Shown piece after piece: positions 7,300 through 15,800 of a stretch of 64,000 nt of DNA; the stretch's first letter is position 1; each line of letters begins with the position of its first letter. The translations under genes were made by a program, and so were the position numbers. The stretch comes from an uncultured Eisenbergiella sp. (lineage in GTDB: Bacteria; Bacillota; Clostridia; Lachnospirales; Lachnospiraceae). Under the pieces are notes generated by a model that made no database searches, was not told the DNA's origin, and saw nothing but the letters and a program-made list of their open reading frames with translations. The stretch spans positions 6,744 through 70,743 of the forward strand of contig CAJUEL010000023.1 in the NCBI GenBank assembly GCA_910585455.1, written 5' to 3'.

Positions 7300-9141
7300 T
7301 CATAATGAACTTAATCCTGCACGATAGTGTTCTGCTTGAACATTCCACATATGCAGATATTCTCCTTCTCCTGCGAGCAGCTCATCATGGCTTCCGCTTT
7401 CTACAATTTTACCTGCTTTCCATACAAACACCCGATCACAAAAACAGCAGCTTGATAATCTGTGTGACACGAAAATAATAGTCTTTTCTTTCAATAATGT
7501 ATTTGTCTTTTCGTATAATTCTGCCTCTGAGATCGGATCGAGTGCTGCAGATGGTTCATCCATAACAAAAATGGGGGCATCCTTATACATTGCTTTTGCA
7601 ACCGCTAATTTTTGTGCCTCGCCTCCAGAAATCATTACCCCATGACTATCATAATCCTTATAAATACAGGATTCTGCTCCTGCATACATTTCTTTTACCG
7701 TTTCCCCCATCCTCATATTTTCAATAACTTTTCTAAATTTTTCGTCATCTTTTACGATTCCACTTTCGACATTCTGACGCAAACTGAACGAAAACAGCTT
7801 AAAATCCTGAAACACAACTGATATAAGCTGCCAGTAATCTTCTTCCGTATATTCCCAAATATCAACTCCATTGAGCAATATTTTCCCTGAATATGGGCGA
7901 TATAAACGAAGCAATAACCGAATACAAGTTGTCTTTCCTGATCCGTTGCGTCCCACCATTGCAATATGTTCTTGATCAGAAATACGAAATGTGACATCCT
8001 CAAGTGCCCAACATTCTGTGTTCGGATATTTATAATAGACATTTACAAATTCTATTTTTATTTTTTCACTATGTGCCTCACCAAATGTAGCACTTTCAAT
8101 CAATTTCTCTCCACCACCTATTTCTTTAAAATCATAATACTGTTTTAAGAATTTTTCGTTTCCTTTTAAGTCCGCAATAGTTCCCACCGATTGCGTGATT
8201 CCGGTAAACAACTGTGTAATCGCACCTGCATACTTTACAATACTTCCTATACCAATCATTTTTTGAAATGCACAAAAACCAATATATATGTATGCGGTTC
8301 CACCAAGAATAACATTCAGAAAACTATTCACCAGTCGGAATTTTCCTTCCTTTTGTCCGGTTGTTTTCATAAAATCTTTTATCGTATCTAAAATCCCATC
8401 AAATTCGGTTTGAATCAGCTTACTTTCATCAAATATCCTAATCTCTTTCCCATAATGATAATTCTGAAACACATTTTTTCGATAAAATCCAAATTTTCGA
8501 TTGATCGCTGCAATTTCCGTAAAACGCTTGAATATATCCTTATTATGCCTGCTTCCGTTCCTTGCTGATATAGTTACTGCAGTAACCATCAATATAATAA
8601 AGCCTGCAATTACAATGATTGTTCCTGCAGCCTGAGTTCCATTTTGTATTCGTTCCTTCATAAACAAAAAGCAATATCTCAGCGATGTCAATAACAGAAA
8701 CAAACCTGTCAACAGATTTCTCAAAAATTGCACTTCTTTTTGAAAAGCATCTCCTCGTTGAAACTTACTCTGTCGAATTCCTTCTATAAGATTTTGTGTC
8801 GAAACACTTTCAAGCTTTTCATAATCCATCTCCAACACTTTCTCTGTAAGCTCCTGCGACTGGGCATACGATAACTTTTGTGCAGAGAAAGACACATACT
8901 GATCTGCTACATGACAAAAAACTTCAATGAATATAACTATTACCAACATTACAAATGCCTTTTGCATTACTGCGCTAACAGTCTCTCCGTAATATAGAGA
9001 ATTCACAATTTCTGCAGAAAAATGTAAAATTATAAACGGTTTCAGGGCATTCATCAACGCTTGCATCAACAATGCCACGAGCAAAAAACGGCTGTTTTGA
9101 TGCATAATATTCAAGGTTTTCCTAAAAATTTGCCTATCCAA
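7300..9141 (-). CDS. ABC exporter half-transporter, second subunit
   Basis: 613 residues: six N-terminal transmembrane helices (about residues 15-320), then a nucleotide-binding domain with Walker A GRNGSGKTT, signature ISGGEAQK, Walker B IFVMDEPSAALDP and H-loop VSHRLSS. All ATPase motifs look competent. The start is TTG at 9141, with GGAGG 9 bases upstream, overlapping the previous gene's stop; in-frame ATG codons lie much further inside. With the 9134 gene it should form a heterodimeric type I exporter. There is no protease domain and no obvious precursor peptide nearby, so the substrate is unknown. The AT-rich composition suggests transfer. Confidence 0.88.
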   Translation of the reverse strand: MDRQIFRKTLNIMHQNSRFLLVALLMQALMNALKPFIILHFSAEIVNSLYYGETVSAVMQKAFVMLVIVIFIEVFCHVADQYVSFSAQKLSYAQSQELTEKVLEMDYEKLESVSTQNLIEGIRQSKFQRGDAFQKEVQFLRNLLTGLFLLLTSLRYCFLFMKERIQNGTQAAGTIIVIAGFIILMVTAVTISARNGSRHNKDIFKRFTEIAAINRKFGFYRKNVFQNYHYGKEIRIFDESKLIQTEFDGILDTIKDFMKTTGQKEGKFRLVNSFLNVILGGTAYIYIGFCAFQKMIGIGSIVKYAGAITQLFTGITQSVGTIADLKGNEKFLKQYYDFKEIGGGEKLIESATFGEAHSEKIKIEFVNVYYKYPNTECWALEDVTFRISDQEHIAMVGRNGSGKTTCIRLLLRLYRPYSGKILLNGVDIWEYTEEDYWQLISVVFQDFKLFSFSLRQNVESGIVKDDEKFRKVIENMRMGETVKEMYAGAESCIYKDYDSHGVMISGGEAQKLAVAKAMYKDAPIFVMDEPSAALDPISEAELYEKTNTLLKEKTIIFVSHRLSSCCFCDRVFVWKAGKIVESGSHDELLAGEGEYLHMWNVQAEHYRAGLSSL

Positions 9142-10930
9142 ACGCTTGTGCCTCCTTATCCAAATAATAATGACTTTGGATTGTAAACATCTTCCAATAT
9201 TCCCCTTGAAGTTTCATCAGGCTTTGATGATCTCCTTTTTCTATAATCCCGCCACCATCTATCAATATGATTTGATCACAAAAATTAGTGCTCGCAAGTC
9301 GATGTGACACAAAAAAAGAAGTCATGTTCTTTGATATATCATTATACTGTAAATAAACTTCATGCTCTGAAATTGGATCAAGGGCTGCCGTTGGTTCATC
9401 TAAAATCATGATTCCCGCCTCTTTATAAATAGATTTGGCTATCATTACTTTCTGCTGCTCTCCACCTGATAAATCTATTCCATCATCTCTAACTGCTTTC
9501 TGCATAGCAGTATACATTCCTTGCGGCAGCATGCTTACTTTATCAGATAATCCTGCCTTCCTTAAACTTGCCATCACACGATCAGCATCTGTCTCTGATC
9601 TTATCTTTGAAGAAACATTTTCAAAGATGCTCACAGGAAGCAAAAGAACCTCCTGAAATACTGCCGAAACAGCCTTATAATAAGTATCATTATCATAATC
9701 GGTAATATTAACACCATTAAGCAATACCTGACCGCTTGTAGGCTTATATAATCCAGCCAGCAGCTTTATTAGAGTCGTTTTTCCGGCTCCGTTTTTTCCG
9801 ACCACAGCCAATCTTTTTCCCGGTTCTACTGTTAAATCAATATTTTTTAATGTGTCACTTGAAGCGCCTTCATATCGGAAACTAACAGAAACAAATTCAA
9901 GTTTAGGCGCTTTTCCTATTGGTACCTCCGTAATCTGTTCTGTTTTCAGTTGACTATTACCGGCGTTCTTTAATTTCAAATAAACAAAATAATCTTCCAT
10001 AAACAGATTACTTCTTTGAATTTCGCCAATATCTTCAATTAAACCCTTGATCCATGCAGATAATCCCGTAACCAATCCAATCATCAATATAAAATCCGAT
10101 ACCAAAATTTTTCCGGACACAGCTAAGAAAATAAGAACGAAATATGCCACCATATCTCTGATGAAAGCAATTATACTTTCCCCCGAATACACTAAAATCT
10201 TTCCTCTTGCGACTTTTCCCGCGATTTTCATTCTTGTTTTCTTATTTTTCTGATATTCTCCGATCAATAATCCGGACATTCCATATAATCTGCTTTCTCT
10301 GCCAGCTTGAAGCGATACACCTTCATTTTCGATATATTGCATTTTCCTTTCGCAATCTATAATTTTGTCTTTTTGCTTCTGTTCATATAGATGTAATAAA
10401 AAGATCAAAACATACCCTGCGCAATTACAAAGAATTACTATAACCAGGATTATTGCGTTACAAATTCCAATTCCAAGACCATACAGAATTAATCCAGCAA
10501 GATTGATACCAAAGGATACCACTTTTGATAACAATGGGAGTCCGGCTGTATATACTGCGTTCAAAGCCTTTTGCCTTAATTCCTGTCCCGCAATCCCCTC
10601 TACATTTTCATAGTCTGTGTGCATGGTTTTTTCATCTAACGGTTTCAATAAGCTATTAACTACGCATTTGTTATTCCACTCCACCGCAGCCATAACCCAT
10701 TCTTTTACCGATACTAAAAATAATTGTATTAGGAAAACACACACAATTTTCATTATATATTGATAAAATGTGTATCCCTTTTCCAGCCCGTCCACCATCG
10801 TCTTTGTCAACAATATCTGTATATATGGTAAAACAACACAAACCACAAGCTGAATACACGACAAAACGGGTAGCCTCTTGTTATCACGCCAAACAAGTCG
10901 TAGTGCATAACATTTATCATGCCTTTTCAT
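9134..10930 (-). CDS. ABC exporter half-transporter, first subunit
   Basis: 598 residues with the same plan as its partner: transmembrane domain to about residue 310, Walker A GKNGAGKTT, signature DLSGGEQQK, Walker B IMILDEPTAALDP and H-loop VSHRLAS. Both half-transporters therefore appear ATP-competent, unlike many heterodimeric exporters with one degenerate site. AAGGGG precedes the ATG at 10930. The 8-base overlap with the next gene indicates coupling. A micro-ORF resembling the start of an XRE regulator ends 2 bases upstream. Confidence 0.88.
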   Translation of the reverse strand: MKRHDKCYALRLVWRDNKRLPVLSCIQLVVCVVLPYIQILLTKTMVDGLEKGYTFYQYIMKIVCVFLIQLFLVSVKEWVMAAVEWNNKCVVNSLLKPLDEKTMHTDYENVEGIAGQELRQKALNAVYTAGLPLLSKVVSFGINLAGLILYGLGIGICNAIILVIVILCNCAGYVLIFLLHLYEQKQKDKIIDCERKMQYIENEGVSLQAGRESRLYGMSGLLIGEYQKNKKTRMKIAGKVARGKILVYSGESIIAFIRDMVAYFVLIFLAVSGKILVSDFILMIGLVTGLSAWIKGLIEDIGEIQRSNLFMEDYFVYLKLKNAGNSQLKTEQITEVPIGKAPKLEFVSVSFRYEGASSDTLKNIDLTVEPGKRLAVVGKNGAGKTTLIKLLAGLYKPTSGQVLLNGVNITDYDNDTYYKAVSAVFQEVLLLPVSIFENVSSKIRSETDADRVMASLRKAGLSDKVSMLPQGMYTAMQKAVRDDGIDLSGGEQQKVMIAKSIYKEAGIMILDEPTAALDPISEHEVYLQYNDISKNMTSFFVSHRLASTNFCDQIILIDGGGIIEKGDHQSLMKLQGEYWKMFTIQSHYYLDKEAQAFG

Positions 10931-10932
10931 TT

Positions 10933-10995
10933 TTATACCCCTTGCGTAATGCCTCGTTGTTTACGCAAACTCATAATCTGCTTTCCAATATCCAT
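10933..10995 (-). pseudogene. 20-codon stub of an XRE-family regulator
   Basis: The micro-ORF encodes MDIGKQIMSLRKQRGITQGV and then stops. The first 18 residues read exactly like the first helix and turn of an XRE/Cro helix-turn-helix protein (LRKQRGITQ), but the frame ends where 'EELA' would be expected. It lies within the leader of the ABC pair, and its stop is 2 bases from the next start codon. It is either a remnant of a lost regulator or a coupled leader peptide. Confidence 0.55.
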
Positions 10996-11017
10996 AATAA
11001 CAACCTACCATGTAAAT

Positions 11018-11046
11018 ATTATAGTCATGCGCGCCTCATGAAACAA
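11018..11046 (-). promoter_or_regulatory. Promoter of the ABC exporter pair
   Basis: TTGTTT (11041-11046) and TATAAT (11018-11023) lie 17 bases apart on the minus strand, just upstream of the XRE stub. Confidence 0.65.
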
Positions 11047-11617
11047 TGGAACAGGAGGAAAAAAACTATCCTATAAGGAAAACCCTCTCTCGCTTTCATT
11101 ACCTATTTACCTAATATAAGCTCATTCACTACAAAGAATAGGTAGGTAATCAGCTTTTCACTCTGATCACCTATCTTTATATATAAGTGATGCGCCCATC
11201 CTCCAAGGGGCTTGGATAAATATAGTCCATAGAGCAGATGCTTCACAGACACCAAAAAACCGCCTGCCTGAAAACTGGTACTCCAGTTTCAAAACAAACG
11301 GCTACATTTACACCTTTATTTGCAGCCTTATACGGCTGGTCTGTGGCTGACTGTGAAGGCATTACGATTACAATGGCGACAGGGGAATGCGCCGCAGGCT
11401 GTGACAATGGGATTCCAGAAGGAATATGCGGAAAGGTATGACTGGATTGTAAAAGAATTTGCCGATCCGGTGTTTACCTTTATGATAGGCTAATCAGATA
11501 ATCGCTAAAAAATGCTTGCGACACTCCGGACACTGTGGTATATTAAACATAAAGAAGGACATCTGCGCTAACAGATGCCCAACAGGAGCTACCGATAGAC
11601 GGTTAGCCCGATTCATG
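11047..11617. other. Gene-poor region with decayed coding traces
   Basis: An AT-rich stretch (11090-11200) holds an inverted repeat, ATTACCTATT with AATAGGTAGGTAAT. From 11371 to 11493 a plus-strand frame ends with GFQKEYAERYDWIVKEF and a stop. It looks like the C-terminus of a real protein, but it has no start and I do not recognise the family. A further hairpin, CATCTG/CAGATG, lies at about 11560-11578. No intact gene is supported. Confidence 0.4.
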
Positions 11618-11660
11618 AAAAACAGCTATAGCCGCTTCCTTTGCACGGGTGGGCGGCTAT
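11618..11660 (-). terminator. Terminator of the kinase-VOC gene
   Basis: ATAGCCGC pairs with GCGGCTAT (11628-11660), followed on the minus strand by AGCTGTTTTT. It lies about 55 bases after the stop of the gene at 11716. Confidence 0.65.
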
Positions 11661-11715
11661 TTCTGTGTCTTATCATTATCTTTGTTGCCAATGGCGTATC
11701 CGAGACCGAAACAGG

Positions 11716-12771
11716 TCAGGCATCATACGAAAAATCTTCCCAGATTTCTATTTTGTTCCCGTCCGGATCAAAAAAAGAAAAGGAACGCCCGAAATAGTCG
11801 TATGTTTCCCCAATTTTCACACCATTTTGCTCCAGCTTTTCTTTGATGGCGTCAAAATCATCCACGCAAAATCCATATGCGGGCTGTTGCCCGGTCGCAT
11901 ATTGCATTTGCGAATTCATCTTCTTTTCGCCCGGGATCAGCATGATTTTAACCCCGTTATCCGTTCGCACATCATAATATAAAGAATCTTTATATATGAC
12001 ATGAAAGTCAAGATTTTCTTCATACCAGTCTGCCGCTTTTTCCAGGTCTGCAACAGGTATATAAATGTAACTGCTAACCAGCATTGTCTTCCTCCTTATC
12101 TCAAGCGTATCCATACCGAAATCTTTTGGGCCAAGACCAAAGTGCTGCTCCACTTTTCTTACAGTCTCCTCAACTGTACTGTCCGGGGTTCTTTCAATCC
12201 ACAAATAGTTACTGCTCTTGATATCATGACATCTTTTTTCATTGAGAGTTTTTAAGGTTGCATTGCATGTGGCCTTTGCTTTCTCAATATCAGATGCGCT
12301 GTTGATGAAATCCCTGAATCCCTGATGGTCAGGACGATTACAATATTCCTCAACCAGATTTGACGGTTCCTTTATCAAAAATACGATGCGGGATGCTTCC
12401 GTATATTTTCTGGCCTCTTCCACTGTCAAATGGCAATCGCACAATACCGTTTTATTTTGTGAAAGACGAATCAAATCCAAAAGCACAAAATCCAATTGTT
12501 CTCTTGTGTTATCAATCAGCCATTTCTTATACTCCTCCACCGTACGCCCAAAAAACGCATCCGCGTCCTGAAAGGTTTTATTCATCGACGGTTGAAAGGC
12601 GGCATTTGAAATTTTTTGATGGCATGCAAACTGCTCATCGATATCATAAACCGCTAAATTGTGCCGTCTGGCCAATTCCCGTGAAATGGTTGTCTTTCCT
12701 CCGCAGGGTGTTCCGGATATAAAATAAACATTTTTTAAATATTCTTTGATTACATTGTCTTGAAATATCAT
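11716..12771 (-). CDS. P-loop kinase-like domain fused to a VOC domain
   Basis: 351 residues. Residues 1-225 are a small nucleoside/shikimate-kinase-like P-loop domain (ISGTPCGGKTTISRELA, then YDIDEQF and a second acidic segment). Residues 230-351 are a vicinal-oxygen-chelate domain (YIYIPVADLEKAADWYEENL to FFDPDGNKIEIWE) like glyoxalase or bleomycin-resistance proteins. A strong internal ribosome-binding site (AAGGAGG, 12091-12097) and ATG at 12084 lie exactly at the domain border, so the VOC part can also be made alone. The main start has AAAGGAG 8 bases upstream. A leader peptide and hairpins precede the gene, suggesting inducible, resistance-type expression. Substrates are unknown. Confidence 0.75.
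   Translation of the reverse strand: MIFQDNVIKEYLKNVYFISGTPCGGKTTISRELARRHNLAVYDIDEQFACHQKISNAAFQPSMNKTFQDADAFFGRTVEEYKKWLIDNTREQLDFVLLDLIRLSQNKTVLCDCHLTVEEARKYTEASRIVFLIKEPSNLVEEYCNRPDHQGFRDFINSASDIEKAKATCNATLKTLNEKRCHDIKSSNYLWIERTPDSTVEETVRKVEQHFGLGPKDFGMDTLEIRRKTMLVSSYIYIPVADLEKAADWYEENLDFHVIYKDSLYYDVRTDNGVKIMLIPGEKKMNSQMQYATGQQPAYGFCVDDFDAIKEKLEQNGVKIGETYDYFGRSFSFFDPDGNKIEIWEDFSYDA
12084..12097 (-). promoter_or_regulatory. Internal ribosome-binding site and start inside the kinase-VOC gene
   Basis: AAGGAGG at 12091-12097 is followed after 6 bases by ATG (12084), in frame, at the first residue of the VOC domain (MLVSSYIYIP). In the fusion this site is translated as RRKT. It indicates that the VOC gene was once separate. 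Confidence 0.7.
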
Positions 12772-12787
12772 TACAGGGTCTCCTTTA

Positions 12788-12845
12788 TTAAATAGTTTTC
12801 AGCGTCCTGCCTGTACATAAAACTATTTAACACAGTTCCATGTAC
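12788..12845 (-). promoter_or_regulatory. Attenuator-like competing hairpins
   Basis: A perfect 12-bp stem (12788-12799 with 12819-12830) ends 2 bases before the ribosome-binding site of the kinase-VOC gene. A second stem, GTACAT (12813-12818) with ATGTAC (12840-12845), interleaves with it, so the two cannot both form fully. The second stem begins right after the stop codon of the 10-codon leader ORF. Confidence 0.6.
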
Positions 12846-12878
12846 TTAGATATTTCTTAATCGTAAGAATGCCACCAT
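12846..12878 (-). CDS. Leader peptide MVAFLRLRNI
   Basis: A 10-codon ORF with an excellent ribosome-binding site (GGAGGTG, 12885-12891, 6 bases before the ATG), placed between promoter and hairpins upstream of the kinase-VOC gene. Short strongly initiated ORFs of this kind precede antibiotic-inducible resistance genes in Firmicutes and work by ribosome stalling. That mechanism is inferred here. Confidence 0.6.
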   Translation of the reverse strand: MVAFLRLRNI

Positions 12879-12906
12879 CTTCTTCACCTCCACATCATTT
12901 TCATTT

Positions 12907-12935
12907 ATTGTAGCACTTGAGGGCTATATTTACAA
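12907..12935 (-). promoter_or_regulatory. Promoter of the leader peptide and kinase-VOC gene
   Basis: TTGTAA (12930-12935) and TACAAT (12907-12912) with a 17-base spacer on the minus strand. Confidence 0.6.
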
Positions 12936-12963
12936 CTAAAATGACGCTGCAATGCCACGCCCA

Positions 12964-13088
12964 GGCGGCACAATATTCCCTCGTCGCCACGCTTGCGCTC
13001 TGTGAAAAACGCAGCAGTGCTAAGCTCGAAAGAACCTCGCTAAGCACTGGCGTTTTTCAAAGGGCTCCTCGTGGAATATTGTGCCGCC
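12964..13088. repeat. Giant hairpin 6 (type B)
   Basis: GGCGGCACAATATTCC (12964-12979) is the exact complement of 13073-13088. Inside, TGAAAAACGC pairs with GCGTTTTTCA and AGTGCTTAG-like arms surround a CTCGAAAGAACCTCG apex. It lies between the lipoprotein gene (ends 13266) and the promoter of the kinase-VOC gene, both on the minus strand. Confidence 0.75.
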
Positions 13089-13265
13089 GGGGCTGGTTTT
13101 CTAAGCCGTTTAGAGGGTACATCTCCCATGTTCTCCTGTCCATGCACCTGTCTTCTGTTTTTCGCTTCGTTTTCTGTGTCTGCAGTCAGACTTAACAAGA
13201 TTGCCGCGAGCTATAATAGTGAGCTTAAAATTATTTTTATCGATTCTGTCAAAGCAAGGCGTTTG

Positions 13266-14621
13266 TCAGTTTGCATATTGTCGTTCATCCATATGCTCGA
13301 AATGCACCTGTTCCTGGCTGGTGGTGATGGTTATCTGGTCGGTGCTGTGTGCTGCCGCAAGCTTTTCCAGTTTTTGTGCGATATCGCTTTCGTTCAGTTT
13401 CAGCAGGCTTTCGATGTCCGTGTCGTTCCAAAATGCGTGTATGGCATCGATCATGTCCGCGATCTGACGGTCACGCTCGCCGACTGTCACGGTTTCTGCG
13501 TCCTTCATGCGCCAGGAAAACCGGTAATACAGGCGGCACCATGCTGCCGCCCTGCTTTTACCTGCATTTTTTTGTGGAAGCTCTTCTTCATAATAAGGGC
13601 TGACGGTTTCTCCGGCGTAGTCGCTTTGAATCGCTTTTCCATTTTCTATGCCAGACAGAAATGCCGTCAGCTTTACAAAGGAAAGCTCCTCGTCTGTAAA
13701 TTCGATTTGAAAATCATTCCAACCGGTATCTTCACTGATCCTTTCCATTCTTTCGGGGTTTTCGTTTGTCCATTCCAACAGGGCACGATTAAAATCTGCG
13801 AGCGCCATATCCTGATAATCAGATGTTTTCAGGGAAAGCAAACTGCGGTAATCCTCTTCTGTTCCGTTGGGATGTCTGCGCTGCTCTACATAATCATCCA
13901 AATATCCACCTGCAGGATTCTCATTTTCTGCTGATATGGGGAAATATGCATACGCAATGTCGATACTGACCTCCGGGGTCTGCAGGTCGGACAGTATTTC
14001 ATCTATATAGGTTTTGAGCTCTGTCAGCATGAGCGCTTCATTTTGCAGCTCTTCCTTTGTCCTGTTGCGCAAAATATCGTGCAGAGCGTCTTTTACGTTC
14101 GCGCGCATATCGTTATAATCCTTGACCATAACTTTATCGGGAGCCAGAATCGTGAGCGTATAGGTGTATTCCAGCGTCGCGTTTTCCGCGGGAGAGGGCA
14201 TGTCGCTCACGGCAGCTCCGCTGTAGCTGCGCATTTTCCAGTTTTCGGCGGTGAGAGGCTCCAATATATAAAACAGGAACCATGCGGTTTCGTCGCTGTC
14301 CTTCATCCGGTACAGCGTATCGCTTTTGGAGAACCTCCCCAGCAGCTCCGTGTACTCCGGCGTGTCTGTCATTTTCCAGACCTTACTTTGAAATTCCGAA
14401 ATTGTCATATGCCGGTAATCGTCTAATTGCAGGGCCAATAGCTTTTGATAGTCCTCTTTGGAAAAGGAATCGTCCGGCACAGTTTCCGGCTCCGGCATAT
14501 CGGCAGACACATCAGTGTCTGATACCTCACTCTGTTCCAGGGCATTTGCCCGCCCCGCACATCCTGTCAGCGCGCTTGCCAGGACAAGGGCCGTGAAAAT
14601 GATTGATAAGTATTTCTTCAT
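13266..14621 (-). CDS. Lipoprotein of unknown function with internal duplication
   Basis: 451 residues. A signal peptide ends in the lipobox LTGC (Cys21), so the protein should be anchored to the outer face of the membrane. The mature part holds two copies of one domain: SKEDYQKLLALQLDDYRHMT at about residue 53 is echoed by TEEDYRSLLSLKTSDYQDMA at about 255, and later segments align in the same order (KDALHDIL with IDAIHAFW). I do not recognise the family. GAAAGGAG precedes the ATG. It stands alone, followed by a giant hairpin. Confidence 0.75.
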   Translation of the reverse strand: MKKYLSIIFTALVLASALTGCAGRANALEQSEVSDTDVSADMPEPETVPDDSFSKEDYQKLLALQLDDYRHMTISEFQSKVWKMTDTPEYTELLGRFSKSDTLYRMKDSDETAWFLFYILEPLTAENWKMRSYSGAAVSDMPSPAENATLEYTYTLTILAPDKVMVKDYNDMRANVKDALHDILRNRTKEELQNEALMLTELKTYIDEILSDLQTPEVSIDIAYAYFPISAENENPAGGYLDDYVEQRRHPNGTEEDYRSLLSLKTSDYQDMALADFNRALLEWTNENPERMERISEDTGWNDFQIEFTDEELSFVKLTAFLSGIENGKAIQSDYAGETVSPYYEEELPQKNAGKSRAAAWCRLYYRFSWRMKDAETVTVGERDRQIADMIDAIHAFWNDTDIESLLKLNESDIAQKLEKLAAAHSTDQITITTSQEQVHFEHMDERQYAN

Positions 14622-14842
14622 GATAGAAGCTCCTTTCTGTTCCCCTTTCCGGGTACAGCTTTATCATACCGGGTCGGCTTGAACTGAGGTTGTATGGAAT
14701 GTGTTTTTTATGTGGAGGGAGATGAGAAAAACCGGGAGAGACAGACGGGACAAATTTTAATAGAATTGTGTGCGTTTGTGGCAGCATAATATTGCCGGGT
14801 GCACAACAATTTATGAGAGAAATACTTACTCACTTTTTGGAA

Positions 14843-14871
14843 TTGCGTACTTGTGAAAAACAGGTTATAAT
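14843..14871 (+). promoter_or_regulatory. Promoter with operator-like spacer, copy 1
   Basis: TTGCGT (14843-14848) and TATAAT (14866-14871) are 17 bases apart; the spacer holds CTTGTGAAAAACAGG, an imperfect inverted repeat. About 55 bases around it resemble the promoter at 27297-27324. Confidence 0.6.
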
Positions 14872-14886
14872 TGTACCAACAGTTCA

Positions 14887-15010
14887 GAATATGGTGACTG
14901 GAATATTGCCAAAAGGGTACAGGAAACAACAGATATACCTTTGAATGCAAATGGAAAAAGACAGGCAGAATTTCTGTATGAGAATCCTGTGAAAGAGCAG
15001 TTAATTTGGA
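14887..15010 (+). pseudogene. Remnant of a histidine-phosphatase (phosphoglycerate mutase-like) gene
   Basis: The frame reads YGDWNIAKRVQETTDIPLNA, then GKRQAEFL. This is the segment just after the RHGE motif of the histidine phosphatase superfamily (WN, R, Q, TDIPLN, G, QA). The catalytic RHG and everything beyond about 45 residues are missing and there is no start codon. It lies between a promoter and the gene at 15038. Confidence 0.55.
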
Positions 15011-15037
15011 ACACTTTTCCGAAAAGGGAGAATACTT

Positions 15038-15793
15038 ATGGGAGATACTAAAATAGTTTATGATGAAAAATTTGGGATCAATACATTTAAAAGGGAAATC
15101 TGCTCAGAATTGGGAGAAGCTTTTTGGGATGAACTCGTGAAAAACACAGCGTTACCTGATATAGATGCTGAGTGTAAATGCCAATGTCATACTATGTATC
15201 TGTTTATGGACCGGCTTGAAAAAATGACGGATAAACAAACTTTGAAGAAAATACTTTATAAAGTAAGGCATGGCTTACATCCGTCACAATCTGAATGGGC
15301 TCATAAGGAATTTATAGAAACAGGTAATTTAGATGATTTTCTGCATAAGCATTTGAACGCTGAATGGAATCATTTTGTTGAACTGAACCGTGAAAAAAAA
15401 GATTTTTATGGGCAGGAAATTTCAGATGAGGTATTAGCGTTTATAAAAGAAAATCCGGAAATGTTAGCTCCGGTAAGAAGGGGAAACAAGCTGTACTGCA
15501 TGGCATTTCCCTGTAACATGAATGCATATTTAAACGCCACCGATGAAAAAATAAAGCGGTATCATGCCTGTCATTGTCCTTTTGCGAAGGAATCCATCCT
15601 ATCAGAAAATGTTGTGTCGTCTGCCTTATGTAATTGTAGTTTAGGGCATATCATGAATTTTACGGAAGCGTTTATGGACAGAGAGCTGGAAGGCAAAGTG
15701 GTTCGTTCCGTGTTGAATGGAGATTTAACCTGTGAATATGAGATTGAAATACCAGATGATATTATGCAAGGGTATGTAGCCCGGAAAGAATAG
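15038..15793 (+). CDS. Cys-rich protein of unknown function
   Basis: 251 residues, not confidently recognised. Cysteines cluster in CKCQCH (about residues 48-53), and in HACHCPFAKE and ALCNCSLGHI near residues 180-210, a pattern suited to binding zinc or an iron-sulfur cluster. No signal peptide or membrane segment is seen. AAAGGGAG precedes the ATG. The next gene, a GNAT protein, starts 7 bases after the stop, so they form one transcript. The composition is AT-rich relative to the surroundings. Confidence 0.65.
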   Translation: MGDTKIVYDEKFGINTFKREICSELGEAFWDELVKNTALPDIDAECKCQCHTMYLFMDRLEKMTDKQTLKKILYKVRHGLHPSQSEWAHKEFIETGNLDDFLHKHLNAEWNHFVELNREKKDFYGQEISDEVLAFIKENPEMLAPVRRGNKLYCMAFPCNMNAYLNATDEKIKRYHACHCPFAKESILSENVVSSALCNCSLGHIMNFTEAFMDRELEGKVVRSVLNGDLTCEYEIEIPDDIMQGYVARKE

Positions 15794-15800
15794 GACAACG

